Below are positions 14,934 through 22,556 of a stretch of DNA of 22,581 nt, one piece after another. Below the pieces are notes generated by a model. The model had not been told where the DNA came from and searched no databases. It saw nothing but the letters and a program-made list of their open reading frames with translations. The DNA is from an uncultured Lachnospiraceae bacterium (GTDB lineage: Bacteria; Bacillota; Clostridia; Lachnospirales; Lachnospiraceae), in the NCBI GenBank assembly GCA_910585995.1, contig CAJUGG010000064.1, forward strand, positions 1 to 22,581. Direction: 5' to 3'. A program made the translations under genes and the position numbers. The number at the start of each line of letters is the position of its first letter. Position 1 is the stretch's first letter.

Positions 14934-15200
14934 GGGACGGGTCTGCCGCCTGGTGTGGCAAAGCTGTCGCAAAACGGGGCTTGCCAGCTCGACAAATGTC
15001 TGCATAGAATGTATCGGACAGTGCACAAAGTTTGTATGCTCTAATCGGACACGTAAACGTGTTCGCTTGGCTCATACAAACTTTGCACATTGTCCGCTCC
15101 AATCTACACAGCACGATTTGTGCGAGCCGACAAGCCCCGTTTTGCAACAGGCTTTGCCATGCCAGGCGGCAGACCCTGTTGGCTGGGAGGGCGGGTGACA
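14934..15200 (+). repeat. H2 large hairpin element, copy A (60-bp variable stem)
   Basis: Outer box GAGGGACGGG (14932-14941), left arm 14939-14997, core 14998-15115, right arm 15116-15176, then CCCTG and a G-rich flank. The arms form a nearly perfect inverted repeat of about 60 bp, starting GGGTCTGCCGCCTGG and closing with ACAAAT/ATTTGTGC. The core begins GTCTGCATAGA and ends ATCTACACAGCAC, shared with copies B and C. Inside the core CAAAGTTTGTATG pairs with CATACAAACTTTG, and ACACG pairs with CGTGT around TAAA. The copy lies directly after ilvC. Short ORFs reading through it are by-products of the palindrome. Confidence 0.9.
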
Positions 15201-15228
15201 GCCCTTGGGGGATAGAAAGGAGGATGTT

Positions 15229-17316
15229 GTGAGGAAGAGTGAATGGTCGGTTGGGCAGATGCGGGTGGTGTTTTTGTTGGTGCATTTGCTGGTGATGGGG
15301 TACGCGGTGTTTTTTTTGCATCCGTTTTATGGGTCGAATGATGAGTTTACGCTGGCGGCGATTGCGTCGGGGGCGTATGGGGATTATACGCAGTATTTTA
15401 TCTATATACACAGTGGGTTTGGGTGGATCTTGAAGGGGTTTTATGAGCTGGTTCCGGGGGTGAACTGGTATTCGATTGTGATGTATGGACTGATTTTTCT
15501 GGCTTTGAGTGTGGTGGGGGGTGTCTGGATTGGGAGAGCGAGGCGGACGGGACTGATCCTTTCGCAGATGCTGGTGTTGGCTTGTGCGCAGCCTTTGTAT
15601 GTGGAATTTCAGTATACAAAGACAGCGGCGGTGGTGACGGCGGCGGGATATGTGCTGCTGCTTGGGATAAAAGAAGAAGAAGAGAGAAGGGGATGGACAG
15701 CGACAGCAGGGGGGATTTTGCTGTTGCTGCTGGGGAGTTATATTCGGTTTCATGCCTTTGGGATGGTAAGTCTCATGGCTTTTGGGCTGTGGCTTGGTAA
15801 GGGGCTGCGGGCTTGGAAGGATGGCGCATGGAAAAGGTTTTTCTGGAGGGATTGTGTGCCTTGCGGGATTGCTTTTGTATTAGTGTTTGGGAGTATCCTG
15901 GCGGAGGATGTGCTGGTGTATCGGCCGGGGAGCAGGGAAGCGCATTATCGGGAGTATGACAGGGCAAGGCAGAAGTTGTTGGACTATGGGGTGCCGGGCT
16001 GGGACGAGTATCAGGCGGATTATGAGGCGATTGGGCTGACGCGGACGGATTGTATCAATCTGGAGAACTGGCTGATTGCGGATTATGACAGGTATACGGC
16101 GGAGACGTTTCAAAAGATTGTGGATTTTCGTAAGGCCCGGCCGTTTCAATGGGAATATTTGTTGGATTATCTGATTATTTTAGCAAAAAAACCGCTGTTT
16201 TTGCTGGGGGTCTTAGTGACGGTGATGTGGCTATGGGCTGCTTTCAGAGGGAAAAGATGGAAGAGCGTTCTGGCAGTGGGGTATCCTTATGCGGCGCTTT
16301 TGCTGATCTATCTATATTTTATTAAGATCTATCGGGTGCTGCCGATTGTGGTGACGGCCTGTCTGATTAGTTTTTTGATCTTTGTCTGGACGGCGGCGCA
16401 GGAAGGGATTGTACTTCAGTGGGAAGAATTGCTCTCTGGCAAAAGGGGGCTGGCGGCTTTGATGGCAGGCGTGCTTGCAACCACAGGGATATGTGTGAGG
16501 ATGCTGATAACGCCGGCCCTGCAGGAGCCGGTGCAGCGTTCGGCGCCGAGCCTGGCCTATCGTCAGCTGTATGATACGATTAGTAAAGAGAAAGATTTAT
16601 ACTATGTATTTGATCCCTTTACCAACAATGGGGTGGAGCTTGGATATTCGATTTTTGAAAAACTTCCTGATAATTATTTAACAAATATCTTTACTCTGGG
16701 GGGATGGGAGACCGAGTCTCCGCAGGTGGTGGCAAATCTGGAGGCTTATGAGCAGAGGAGCCTTTTGACCTCTCTGTATCAGAGCGACCGGGCGGTGCTG
16801 ATCTCCAATACGCTGATGGAGCATATTATGTTGCACTTGCAGGATATCTATGATGGGATCTTTATCACCTATTCCAAAGTCAACCAGATCGGGGATTTTG
16901 ACTTGTTTGCGCTGAATTACCGGATGTCGGGGCTGAAGGACAGTGAGGAATATACAGCTTCTCTGGACCGTACCTATCGGGCGGAGAACGACCGGTATGA
17001 TGTATTTGAAGCGACCGTTCATATGACGCCAGAGGAGCTTCAGGGAAAAAGTGTCTTTCTCTGGATGGAGAGTGTGGAGAGTGGCAAACGGCGGATGTAC
17101 CAGGGGACTTGGCAGCAGCAGGATGAAAGAGGACTCTATTCCATGCTCTATGACTCAGATCTTGCTGACACCGACCAGGTGAGGTTTATGATTCCCAGAC
17201 TTAGTTATCCGCTGGATGACCGATATGAGGTGCATATCGTGATCCGGGACGGTGATAAGGGAAGAAAGCTTGTCACGGAAAACAATTTATATGGAAAAAA
17301 CTCTTCCGGACACTGA
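15229..17316 (+). CDS. Polytopic membrane protein, probable GT-C-type glycosyltransferase, 695 aa
   Basis: About ten hydrophobic segments occupy residues 10-425. A soluble, probably extracytoplasmic domain (about 430-690) follows. After the first membrane segment comes HPFYGSNDEFTL, an acidic D-E pair where GT-C enzymes carry their catalytic acid. Such enzymes use lipid-linked sugars to modify surface glycans. The family assignment is from topology only. The start is GTG at 15229, with AAAGGAGG 5 nt upstream; an upstream TTG at 15205 lacks a ribosome site. The gene is strongly G-skewed on the coding strand. An acyltransferase gene follows 41 bp later, suggesting a two-gene surface-glycan unit. 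No promoter is clear; the H2 element fills the upstream gap. Confidence 0.8.
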   Translation: MRKSEWSVGQMRVVFLLVHLLVMGYAVFFLHPFYGSNDEFTLAAIASGAYGDYTQYFIYIHSGFGWILKGFYELVPGVNWYSIVMYGLIFLALSVVGGVWIGRARRTGLILSQMLVLACAQPLYVEFQYTKTAAVVTAAGYVLLLGIKEEEERRGWTATAGGILLLLLGSYIRFHAFGMVSLMAFGLWLGKGLRAWKDGAWKRFFWRDCVPCGIAFVLVFGSILAEDVLVYRPGSREAHYREYDRARQKLLDYGVPGWDEYQADYEAIGLTRTDCINLENWLIADYDRYTAETFQKIVDFRKARPFQWEYLLDYLIILAKKPLFLLGVLVTVMWLWAAFRGKRWKSVLAVGYPYAALLLIYLYFIKIYRVLPIVVTACLISFLIFVWTAAQEGIVLQWEELLSGKRGLAALMAGVLATTGICVRMLITPALQEPVQRSAPSLAYRQLYDTISKEKDLYYVFDPFTNNGVELGYSIFEKLPDNYLTNIFTLGGWETESPQVVANLEAYEQRSLLTSLYQSDRAVLISNTLMEHIMLHLQDIYDGIFITYSKVNQIGDFDLFALNYRMSGLKDSEEYTASLDRTYRAENDRYDVFEATVHMTPEELQGKSVFLWMESVESGKRRMYQGTWQQQDERGLYSMLYDSDLADTDQVRFMIPRLSYPLDDRYEVHIVIRDGDKGRKLVTENNLYGKNSSGH

Positions 17317-17357
17317 GGTGAAGTGAGGACAGATGCAGAACTTTTTAGGAGGCTAAG

Positions 17358-18437
17358 ATGAAGAAAAGGCAAGTGAATTTTGAACTGCTCAGGATTCTCT
17401 GTATGTATATGATTGTGGTGGGACACTGTCTGTTTCATGGCAGAGTGACAGCAAAGCTTGGTTATGGAACCACCAACTATTTTCTGTCTTATTTGATCCA
17501 GGCATTTTCCATCGTGCATGTCAACTGCTTTGTGATGCTTTCAGGATATTTTTCCATTGACAGGGAGTTTAAAGCCGAGAGGATCTTAAGACTCTGGAAA
17601 CAAGTGCTGTTTTATTCCCTGCTGATCTTTGCAGTGTGCAGCCTTTGTATGGAGACCACGGGCACAGACCTGATAAGGGCCATACTGCCCATATCGGCGA
17701 GAAACTACTGGTTTGCCTCGGTATATATGGGACTGGTGCTTTTGCTGCCCTTTGCAGGGATGCTGGCAAAAAAGCTGACAAAAAAACAATATCAGTATCT
17801 ATTACTGCTATTAACCGTATTTTTAAGCATCAATCATATGATCTTCCGGGTGGATACTTATGGAATATTTTCCGGGCGGGAGCTTCCGTGGTTTTTATAC
17901 CTGGCACTGCTTTCGGGCTATCTGAAATGGCATACCAGAGAGGATAAGAAATATTTTTACTATGGGCTGACAGCGTATATCCTGTGTTCGCTGGCCGCGC
18001 TTGCGAGCGTCTATCTGTCTGTCAGGACGCATCAGGAAGACATCGGATATTTTCTAAACTATAATTCGCCGCTGGCGCTGGCAGCGACGGTATCTTTATT
18101 TCTCTGTGTGAAAAATATGCCGTTAAAGGAGAGCAGACTGGACGAGCCAGTTTTAAAGATCGCCAGTGCAGCCTTTGGTGTCTATCTGATCCATGACAAC
18201 GCATTGATTCGCTATCCAATATGGGATTTTTTCCGGGCCAGCAAAGTGGCCAGGACGCACTGGGCGGTGATCTACGCCGCGGCGGTTGCTGTAGTGGTCT
18301 ATCTGATGTGCACTGTCTTGGAGCTGCTTCGGCAGTCCTTGTTTCAAAAGGCCGGAGGGTGGTATTTACATACCCCTTTATATAGGAAGGAACAGCGTCT
18401 GTGTGAGGCATTAAATTGCATGGTTTCTGGGAAATAG
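17358..18437 (+). CDS. Acyltransferase-3 family membrane protein, 359 aa
   Basis: About ten membrane helices. It begins MKKRQVNFELLRILCMYMIV followed by VGH, the typical first helix of acyltransferase-3 (OafA/NodX-like) proteins with the conserved arginine and histidine. These enzymes O-acylate surface sugars from cytoplasmic acyl donors. Other family-like segments are VMLSGYFS and the late FGVYLIHDNALIR. AGGAGG lies 8 nt before ATG 17358. It is 41 bp downstream of the GT-C-like gene and probably in its operon. The substrate is unknown. Confidence 0.88.
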   Translation: MKKRQVNFELLRILCMYMIVVGHCLFHGRVTAKLGYGTTNYFLSYLIQAFSIVHVNCFVMLSGYFSIDREFKAERILRLWKQVLFYSLLIFAVCSLCMETTGTDLIRAILPISARNYWFASVYMGLVLLLPFAGMLAKKLTKKQYQYLLLLLTVFLSINHMIFRVDTYGIFSGRELPWFLYLALLSGYLKWHTREDKKYFYYGLTAYILCSLAALASVYLSVRTHQEDIGYFLNYNSPLALAATVSLFLCVKNMPLKESRLDEPVLKIASAAFGVYLIHDNALIRYPIWDFFRASKVARTHWAVIYAAAVAVVVYLMCTVLELLRQSLFQKAGGWYLHTPLYRKEQRLCEALNCMVSGK

Positions 18438-18439
18438 GG

Positions 18440-18468
18440 TTGCACAGTGTATACAAATTGTTTATAAT
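18440..18468 (+). promoter_or_regulatory. Promoter of the YdjM-like gene
   Basis: TTGCAC (18440-18445), a 17-nt spacer and TATAAT (18463-18468), immediately after the acyltransferase stop. Confidence 0.75.
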
Positions 18469-18525
18469 AAGAACAGAAACAGCGACAAAATTCGACAAAT
18501 GAAAAAAAGTAAGGGGGTATCACTT

Positions 18526-19128
18526 TTGCTTGGAAAGACACATATGATGGTTGGAATTGCAGCGACATTAACCGTGACACAGCCGAAATCCATCACCGAA
18601 TTGATCTTGGCGGTCGGTGCTGGCTCGGTGGGGGCCTTAATCAGCGATATTGATGTGGGCACATCCAGTTCGCACAAAGATGCGGACAAAGTGACACTGC
18701 TTACCGTGGGTCTGGTGGGAGCAGTGCTGCTGTCAGACTACTTCTTTGATACAAGGATTGCGCAGAGGATCTTGTCGGACAGCGGAGTGATGCGGATGGT
18801 CTCCGGGTGTTTGATCTTTGTTCTGGCTTGTGCGTTTGGAAAAGAACAGCCGCATCGGTCGTTTATGCATTCTTTTTTGGCACTCTTGATCTTGGACTTT
18901 GCGCTGGGAATGATCTTGCCGGCGATTGTGCCTTATTTTACAGTGGGATTCTTGTCCCATGTGGCGATTGATCTGTTTAATATGAAAAAAGTGAGATTGT
19001 TTTATCCCATGAAAGATGGAGTTTGCCTGGGGCTTTGCAGGGCAAAAGGAGTGGTGAATAACGCGTGCTTCGCGGTGGGGTGCGCAGTGTCGGCGTTGGA
19101 GGCGGCGCTGGTGCTCTTGCGGATGTGA
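18526..19128 (+). CDS. YdjM-like membrane-bound metal-dependent hydrolase (DUF457), 200 aa
   Basis: Small integral membrane protein with the metal-site motifs of the YdjM/LexA-regulated hydrolase family: GKTHMMVG near the start, GALISDIDVGTSS, HRSFMHSF, and SHVAIDLFNMKKVRLFYP. About four to five membrane helices are present. I favour a TTG start at 18526, because AAGGGGG (18511-18517) precedes it and family members usually start just before GKTH. The longer ATG start at 18499 has no ribosome site. The natural substrate of the family is not known. Its own promoter lies 58 bp upstream, and an H2 hairpin starts right after the stop. Confidence 0.87.
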   Translation: MLGKTHMMVGIAATLTVTQPKSITELILAVGAGSVGALISDIDVGTSSSHKDADKVTLLTVGLVGAVLLSDYFFDTRIAQRILSDSGVMRMVSGCLIFVLACAFGKEQPHRSFMHSFLALLILDFALGMILPAIVPYFTVGFLSHVAIDLFNMKKVRLFYPMKDGVCLGLCRAKGVVNNACFAVGCAVSALEAALVLLRM

Positions 19129-19129
19129 T

Positions 19130-19535
19130 GGGGCGACGGGACAAGCAAAAGGCGCGGCTTCTGGCTTTGGCGTGATGTGCAGCTACAAGGACACAGAACC
19201 GTGGATGATCTTGCGAGGTATCTCCCGGCGGCTGCCTGGCTCCTGGCACTTCTGGTTTCGACAAATGTCTGCATAGAGTGTATCGGACAGTTCACTGTTT
19301 TTGTATGTTCCAGCCGTACACGCTAAGTGTGTTCGTCTGGCTCATACAAAAACAGCAAACAGTCCGCTCCAATCTACACAGCACTATTTGTGCGAAACCA
19401 AAAGCGCCAGGAGCCAGGCAGCCGCCGGGAGATCCGCAAAATCATCCACGGTTCTGTGTCCTTGCGGCTGCATCACGCCAAAGCCAGAAGCCACGCCTTT
19501 TGCCTGTCCCTGGGGTCGTAGGGCGGGAGGATTGG
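19130..19535 (+). repeat. H2 large hairpin element, copy B (about 125-bp variable stem)
   Basis: Outer box GGGGCGACGGG (19130-19140), left arm to 19266, core 19267-19385, right arm 19386-19510, then CCCTGGGGTCG and GGGCGGG. The arms are about 125 bp each and nearly perfect inverse copies; for example GGACACAGAACCGTGGATGA on the left has its complement on the right. The arm sequence is unrelated to that of copies A and C. The core is close to copy C and carries CTGTTTTTGTATG paired with CATACAAAAACAG. The element starts 1-2 bp after the YdjM-like stop. Confidence 0.9.
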
Positions 19536-19604
19536 GGTAATACTAGAGCAGGGACGTGGATGATATAGGTTGTTTTTATGGTGTATGAAAGGAGCGATGA
19601 AGTT

Positions 19605-20093
19605 ATGAATAAGCAGGAAATATATGAGTACCTGACAGACAGAGGCATATCATATGAAATTACAGAGCATCAAGCTGTTTATAATATGGAAGAACTTTCA
19701 CAGATAGACATGCCATATCCGGAAGCCGATGCGAAAAATATCTTTGTGCGCGACGATAAAAAGAACAATTATTACCTGATCACAGTCAAAGGCCATAAAC
19801 GGGTAGATTTAAAACAATTCAGAAAAACTCATCATACTCGCCCCCTAAGCTTTGCATCCGAAGACGATCTGATGCGCATCATGCAGTTATCCCCAGGCTC
19901 CGTGACTCCATTAGGCATCTTAAATGATAACGAACGAAAAGTAAACGTATATATCGACCAGGACTTCCAAAAACCCCCATATCTGATCGGCATCCATCCC
20001 AATGATAACACCGCAACCATTTGGATCAATACCGATGACCTGGTCAACATCATCAATGAACACAAAAACCCCGTCCAATTTATCCAAATCTAA
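19605..20093 (+). CDS. YbaK/PrdX-type aminoacyl-tRNA editing deacylase, 162 aa
   Basis: Free-standing trans-editing domain related to ProRS INS/PrdX/YbaK, which hydrolyses mischarged tRNA such as Ala-tRNA(Pro). Features: ISYEITEHQAVYNMEEL (residues 15-31), DAKNIFVRDDK with the conserved K44, HKRVDLK, LSFASEDDLM, and the family signature PGSVTPLGILND (97-108), then HPNDNTATIWI. The start at 19605 is preceded by AAAGGAG (19588-19594); an in-frame ATG at 19578 is upstream of that site. Codon use is C/A-rich, the reverse of the G-skewed genes before it. It lies between two H2 elements of opposite orientation. Confidence 0.9.
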   Translation: MNKQEIYEYLTDRGISYEITEHQAVYNMEELSQIDMPYPEADAKNIFVRDDKKNNYYLITVKGHKRVDLKQFRKTHHTRPLSFASEDDLMRIMQLSPGSVTPLGILNDNERKVNVYIDQDFQKPPYLIGIHPNDNTATIWINTDDLVNIINEHKNPVQFIQI

Positions 20094-20183
20094 AAAATCC
20101 CCCATCCCATCCATCTATCCCACCCTTTCACTTCCTCCCCTCTATTCCACCCCATGTCCACCCCTCCCACTCCTCACAACCCA
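20094..20183 (-). other. C-rich/pyrimidine tract, G-rich on the minus strand
   Basis: This stretch is almost entirely C and T with repeated CCC runs. The minus strand reads GGGTGGG, then GGATGGGATGGGGG near 20096-20125, enough G-runs for a possible quadruplex. In the orientation of H2 copy C it is the downstream flank, and copies A and B also have G-rich downstream flanks. It contains no ORF. Confidence 0.5.
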
Positions 20184-20395
20184 GGGCCAGCGCGAGTGGG
20201 GGTTTTCGGGTAGATCCAATAGTGCTGTGTAGATTGGAGCGGACTGTTTGCTGTTTTTGTATGAGCCAGACGAACACGCTCAGCGTGTACGGCTGGAGCA
20301 TACAAAAGCAGTGAACTGTCCGATACACTCTATGCAGACATTGGATCTACCCGAAAGCCCCCACTCGCGCTGGCCCGTCGCCCCCTCACATCCCC
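20170..20395 (-). repeat. H2 large hairpin element, copy C, inverted (37-bp variable stem)
   Basis: The plus-strand left arm 20184-20220 begins GGGCCAGCGCGAGTGGGGG. Core 20221-20339 and right arm 20340-20376 follow. Read on the minus strand, the core starts GTCTGCATAGAGTG and ends TCTACACAGCACT, nearly identical to copy B. The box GGGGGCGACGGG precedes it and CCCTGGGTTG follows it, as in A and B. The 37-bp arms match each other almost perfectly but are unrelated to the arms of A and B. The tip ACACGC-TGA-GCGTGT is fully paired. Confidence 0.9.
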
Positions 20396-20441
20396 TCCGC
20401 CCGCCATCTCGTCCATCCCGTCCATGTCTGCAACTTCCCTC

Positions 20442-20470
20442 TTGACATTTCCCTCCTATTTTGCTATCAT
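20442..20470 (+). promoter_or_regulatory. Promoter of leuA
   Basis: TTGACA (20442-20447), a 17-nt spacer and TATCAT (20465-20470). Transcription starting near 20477 would include the whole T-box leader. Confidence 0.8.
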
Positions 20471-20479
20471 AATGAACAT

Positions 20480-20780
20480 CAAAACAAGCAAATGCGTAGA
20501 TAAGGAATAGTACATACAGACTTGCATACAGAGATCTGCCGGTTGGTGTGAGGCAGGGGAGAGGATGTATGGAACTCGCCTTGGAGCGGCTGTCCCAAAT
20601 CTTCTGTTATATAGAAGAAAGTAGACACAGACGGAGTCCCTACCGTTATAAAGGGAAGGATATAAGATGTTGCATCCGTATCCGTAAAGTGTGTGAAATC
20701 ATTCACAAATCAGAGTGGTACCGCGTAGGACAGTTGTCTTTCGTCTCTGGGTCATGAACCAGGGATGGAAGACTTTTTTT
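20480..20780 (+). promoter_or_regulatory. T-box riboswitch, leucine type, controlling leuA
   Basis: The T-box sequence AGAGTGGTACCGCG (20712-20725) is near consensus. Upstream, AGTA near 20504 and GGAACTCGCC (20571-20580) fit the Stem I specifier loop, with CTC (20575-20577) as a leucine codon. A terminator hairpin pairs GTCTTTCGTCTCTGG (20736-20750) with CCAGGGATGGAAGAC (20759-20773), followed by seven Ts (20774-20780). In this class, uncharged tRNA stabilises the antiterminator and turns the gene on. Specificity for leucine agrees with the downstream gene. Confidence 0.93.
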
Positions 20781-20829
20781 ATGTATCCAAAAACGTCAGA
20801 TGCTAGAAAAGATGATAAGGAGAAAAAAG

Positions 20830-22488
20830 ATGATGGATTGTAAAAAGTATACCAGACAGTATTTTCTGCCGCCCGTAACCTGTATGGAATGGGCGAAAAA
20901 AGATTATGTAGATCATGCGCCTGTATGGTGTAGCGTGGACTTAAGAGACGGCAACCAGGCGCTCGTAGTTCCCATGACCTTAGAACAAAAGCTGGATTTC
21001 TTTCAATTGTTGGTAAAGATCGGATTTAAAGAGATCGAAGTGGGCTTCCCGGCTGCTTCTGAGACGGAGTATGAGTTTCTGCGTGCGCTGATTGAACGGA
21101 ATCTGATCCCTGATGATGTGACAGTGCAGGTGCTGACCCAGGCCAGAGAACACATTATCCGTAAGACCTTTGAAGCGCTCAAAGGAGCAAAAAATGCGAT
21201 TGTTCATGTCTATAATTCCACCTCTCTGGCTCAGAGAGAACAAGTGTTCCATAAGTCCAAAGAAGAGATCCTGAAGATCGCTGTCGAAGGAGCAAAGCTT
21301 TTAAAAGAACTGACCGAGGAAGAAGGAGCCGATTATCGCTTTGAATACAGCCCAGAGAGCTTCACCGGGACAGAGCCGGAATATGCATTAGAAGTCTGCA
21401 ATGCAGTGCTTGACGTGTGGCAGCCGACGGCCGAGCGCAAAGCGATCATCAATCTTCCAGTGACTGTACAGCTCTCGATGCCCCATGTCTATGCGCAGCA
21501 GATCGAGTATATGAGCACCCATTTAAAATACAGAGAACATGTGATCCTCTCCCTGCATCCCCATAATGACAGAGGCTGTGGTGTGGCCGATACGGAGATG
21601 GGACTTTTGGCAGGAGCTGATCGCGTAGAAGGAACACTATTCGGCAATGGAGAACGCACAGGAAATGTGGATATTGTTACTGTGGCGATGAATATGTATG
21701 CGCAGGGTGTGGACCCTGGACTTAACTTTGCCAATATGAATGAGATCTGTGATGGCTATGAGCACTATACCGGCATGAAAGTCAACGAGCGCAATCCTTA
21801 CAGCGGTGCACTGGTATTTGCCGCTTTCTCCGGCTCTCATCAGGATGCCATCGCCAAAGGCATGAAATGGATCAAGGAAAAAGATCCTGATCACTGGACA
21901 GTGCCGTATCTTCCGATTGACCCGCAGGATGTGGGCAGAAGCTATGATGCAGATGTGATCCGTATCAACAGCCAGTCCGGCAAAGGCGGTGTGGGCTATA
22001 TCCTGGAGAGAAATTATGGTATCGTGATGCCGCCTAAGATGCGCGAGGCTATGGGCTATGCAGCCAAAGCAGTCTCCGATGAGCAGAATAAAGAACTTCA
22101 GCCACAGGAGATCTATCAGGTATTTGAGGCCAAATTTGTGGGCATCAAGACGCCGTATCAGATCCTGGAAGTACATTTTAAACAGGTAAATGGAATCACC
22201 ACCGAGATCACCACCTACTATCAGGGTGAGAAATGTGTGACAACGGCATCCGGCAACGGACGCTTAAATGCAGTCAGCAATGCACTGAAAAAAGCCTATG
22301 GATTTGAGTACAGTCTGGTCACTTACCAGGAGCACGCGCTGACCAAGAGTTCCAGCTCCAGCGCTATCGCTTATGTGGGAATTCAGACACTGGACGGCAA
22401 AACACACTGGGGCGCAGCCATCGATCCCGATATTATCCGCGCTTCCATCGATGCATTATTAACGGCGATTAATCATTCTGTAAAATAA
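20830..22488 (+). CDS. leuA: 2-isopropylmalate synthase, long form, 552 aa
   Basis: First committed step of leucine synthesis: acetyl-CoA + 2-ketoisovalerate to 2-isopropylmalate. The DRE-TIM barrel has SVDLRDGNQAL with D37 and R39, and the divalent-metal motif HPHND with H243 and H245, then LFGNGERTGNVD. The C-terminal part (about 420-550) is the LeuA regulatory domain that usually binds leucine. Length and sequence fit the long yeast/actinobacterial-type LeuA group rather than the roughly 510-residue E. coli type. The start at 20830 is set by AAGGAG (20817-20822); an adjacent ATG at 20833 is possible. Control is by the leucine T-box upstream, and a strong terminator follows. Confidence 0.96.
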   Translation: MMDCKKYTRQYFLPPVTCMEWAKKDYVDHAPVWCSVDLRDGNQALVVPMTLEQKLDFFQLLVKIGFKEIEVGFPAASETEYEFLRALIERNLIPDDVTVQVLTQAREHIIRKTFEALKGAKNAIVHVYNSTSLAQREQVFHKSKEEILKIAVEGAKLLKELTEEEGADYRFEYSPESFTGTEPEYALEVCNAVLDVWQPTAERKAIINLPVTVQLSMPHVYAQQIEYMSTHLKYREHVILSLHPHNDRGCGVADTEMGLLAGADRVEGTLFGNGERTGNVDIVTVAMNMYAQGVDPGLNFANMNEICDGYEHYTGMKVNERNPYSGALVFAAFSGSHQDAIAKGMKWIKEKDPDHWTVPYLPIDPQDVGRSYDADVIRINSQSGKGGVGYILERNYGIVMPPKMREAMGYAAKAVSDEQNKELQPQEIYQVFEAKFVGIKTPYQILEVHFKQVNGITTEITTYYQGEKCVTTASGNGRLNAVSNALKKAYGFEYSLVTYQEHALTKSSSSSAIAYVGIQTLDGKTHWGAAIDPDIIRASIDALLTAINHSVK

Positions 22489-22513
22489 AGTGAAGGGTAT
22501 TTGACAAAAAATC

Positions 22514-22556
22514 AGAACGTTTTTCACATTTCTTTGTGAAAAACGTTCTTTTTTTC
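22514..22556 (+). terminator. Intrinsic terminator after leuA
   Basis: AGAACGTTTTTCACA (22514-22528) pairs perfectly with 22535-22549 around TTTCTT, followed by a T-run. It is the strongest terminator in the window. Confidence 0.93.

Noticed and set aside
14953..15232. Short ORFs inside H2 copies A, B and C (also 19278-19568 and 20128-20445)
   Set aside because: Both strands give similar peptides because the DNA is palindromic; starts lack ribosome sites and the frames are not kept between copies.
13867..15753. Minus-strand ORF of 628 codons across ilvC and the H2 element
   Set aside because: It is antisense to ilvC and the GT-C-like gene, is rich in H, P, R, Q and S, has no ribosome site, and crosses a palindrome; it is a shadow.
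14934..20395. H2 as integron attC sites or retron msr-msd
   Set aside because: No integrase or reverse transcriptase is in the window. The conserved part is the core and ends rather than the short attC boxes, and the arms are far longer than attC stems.
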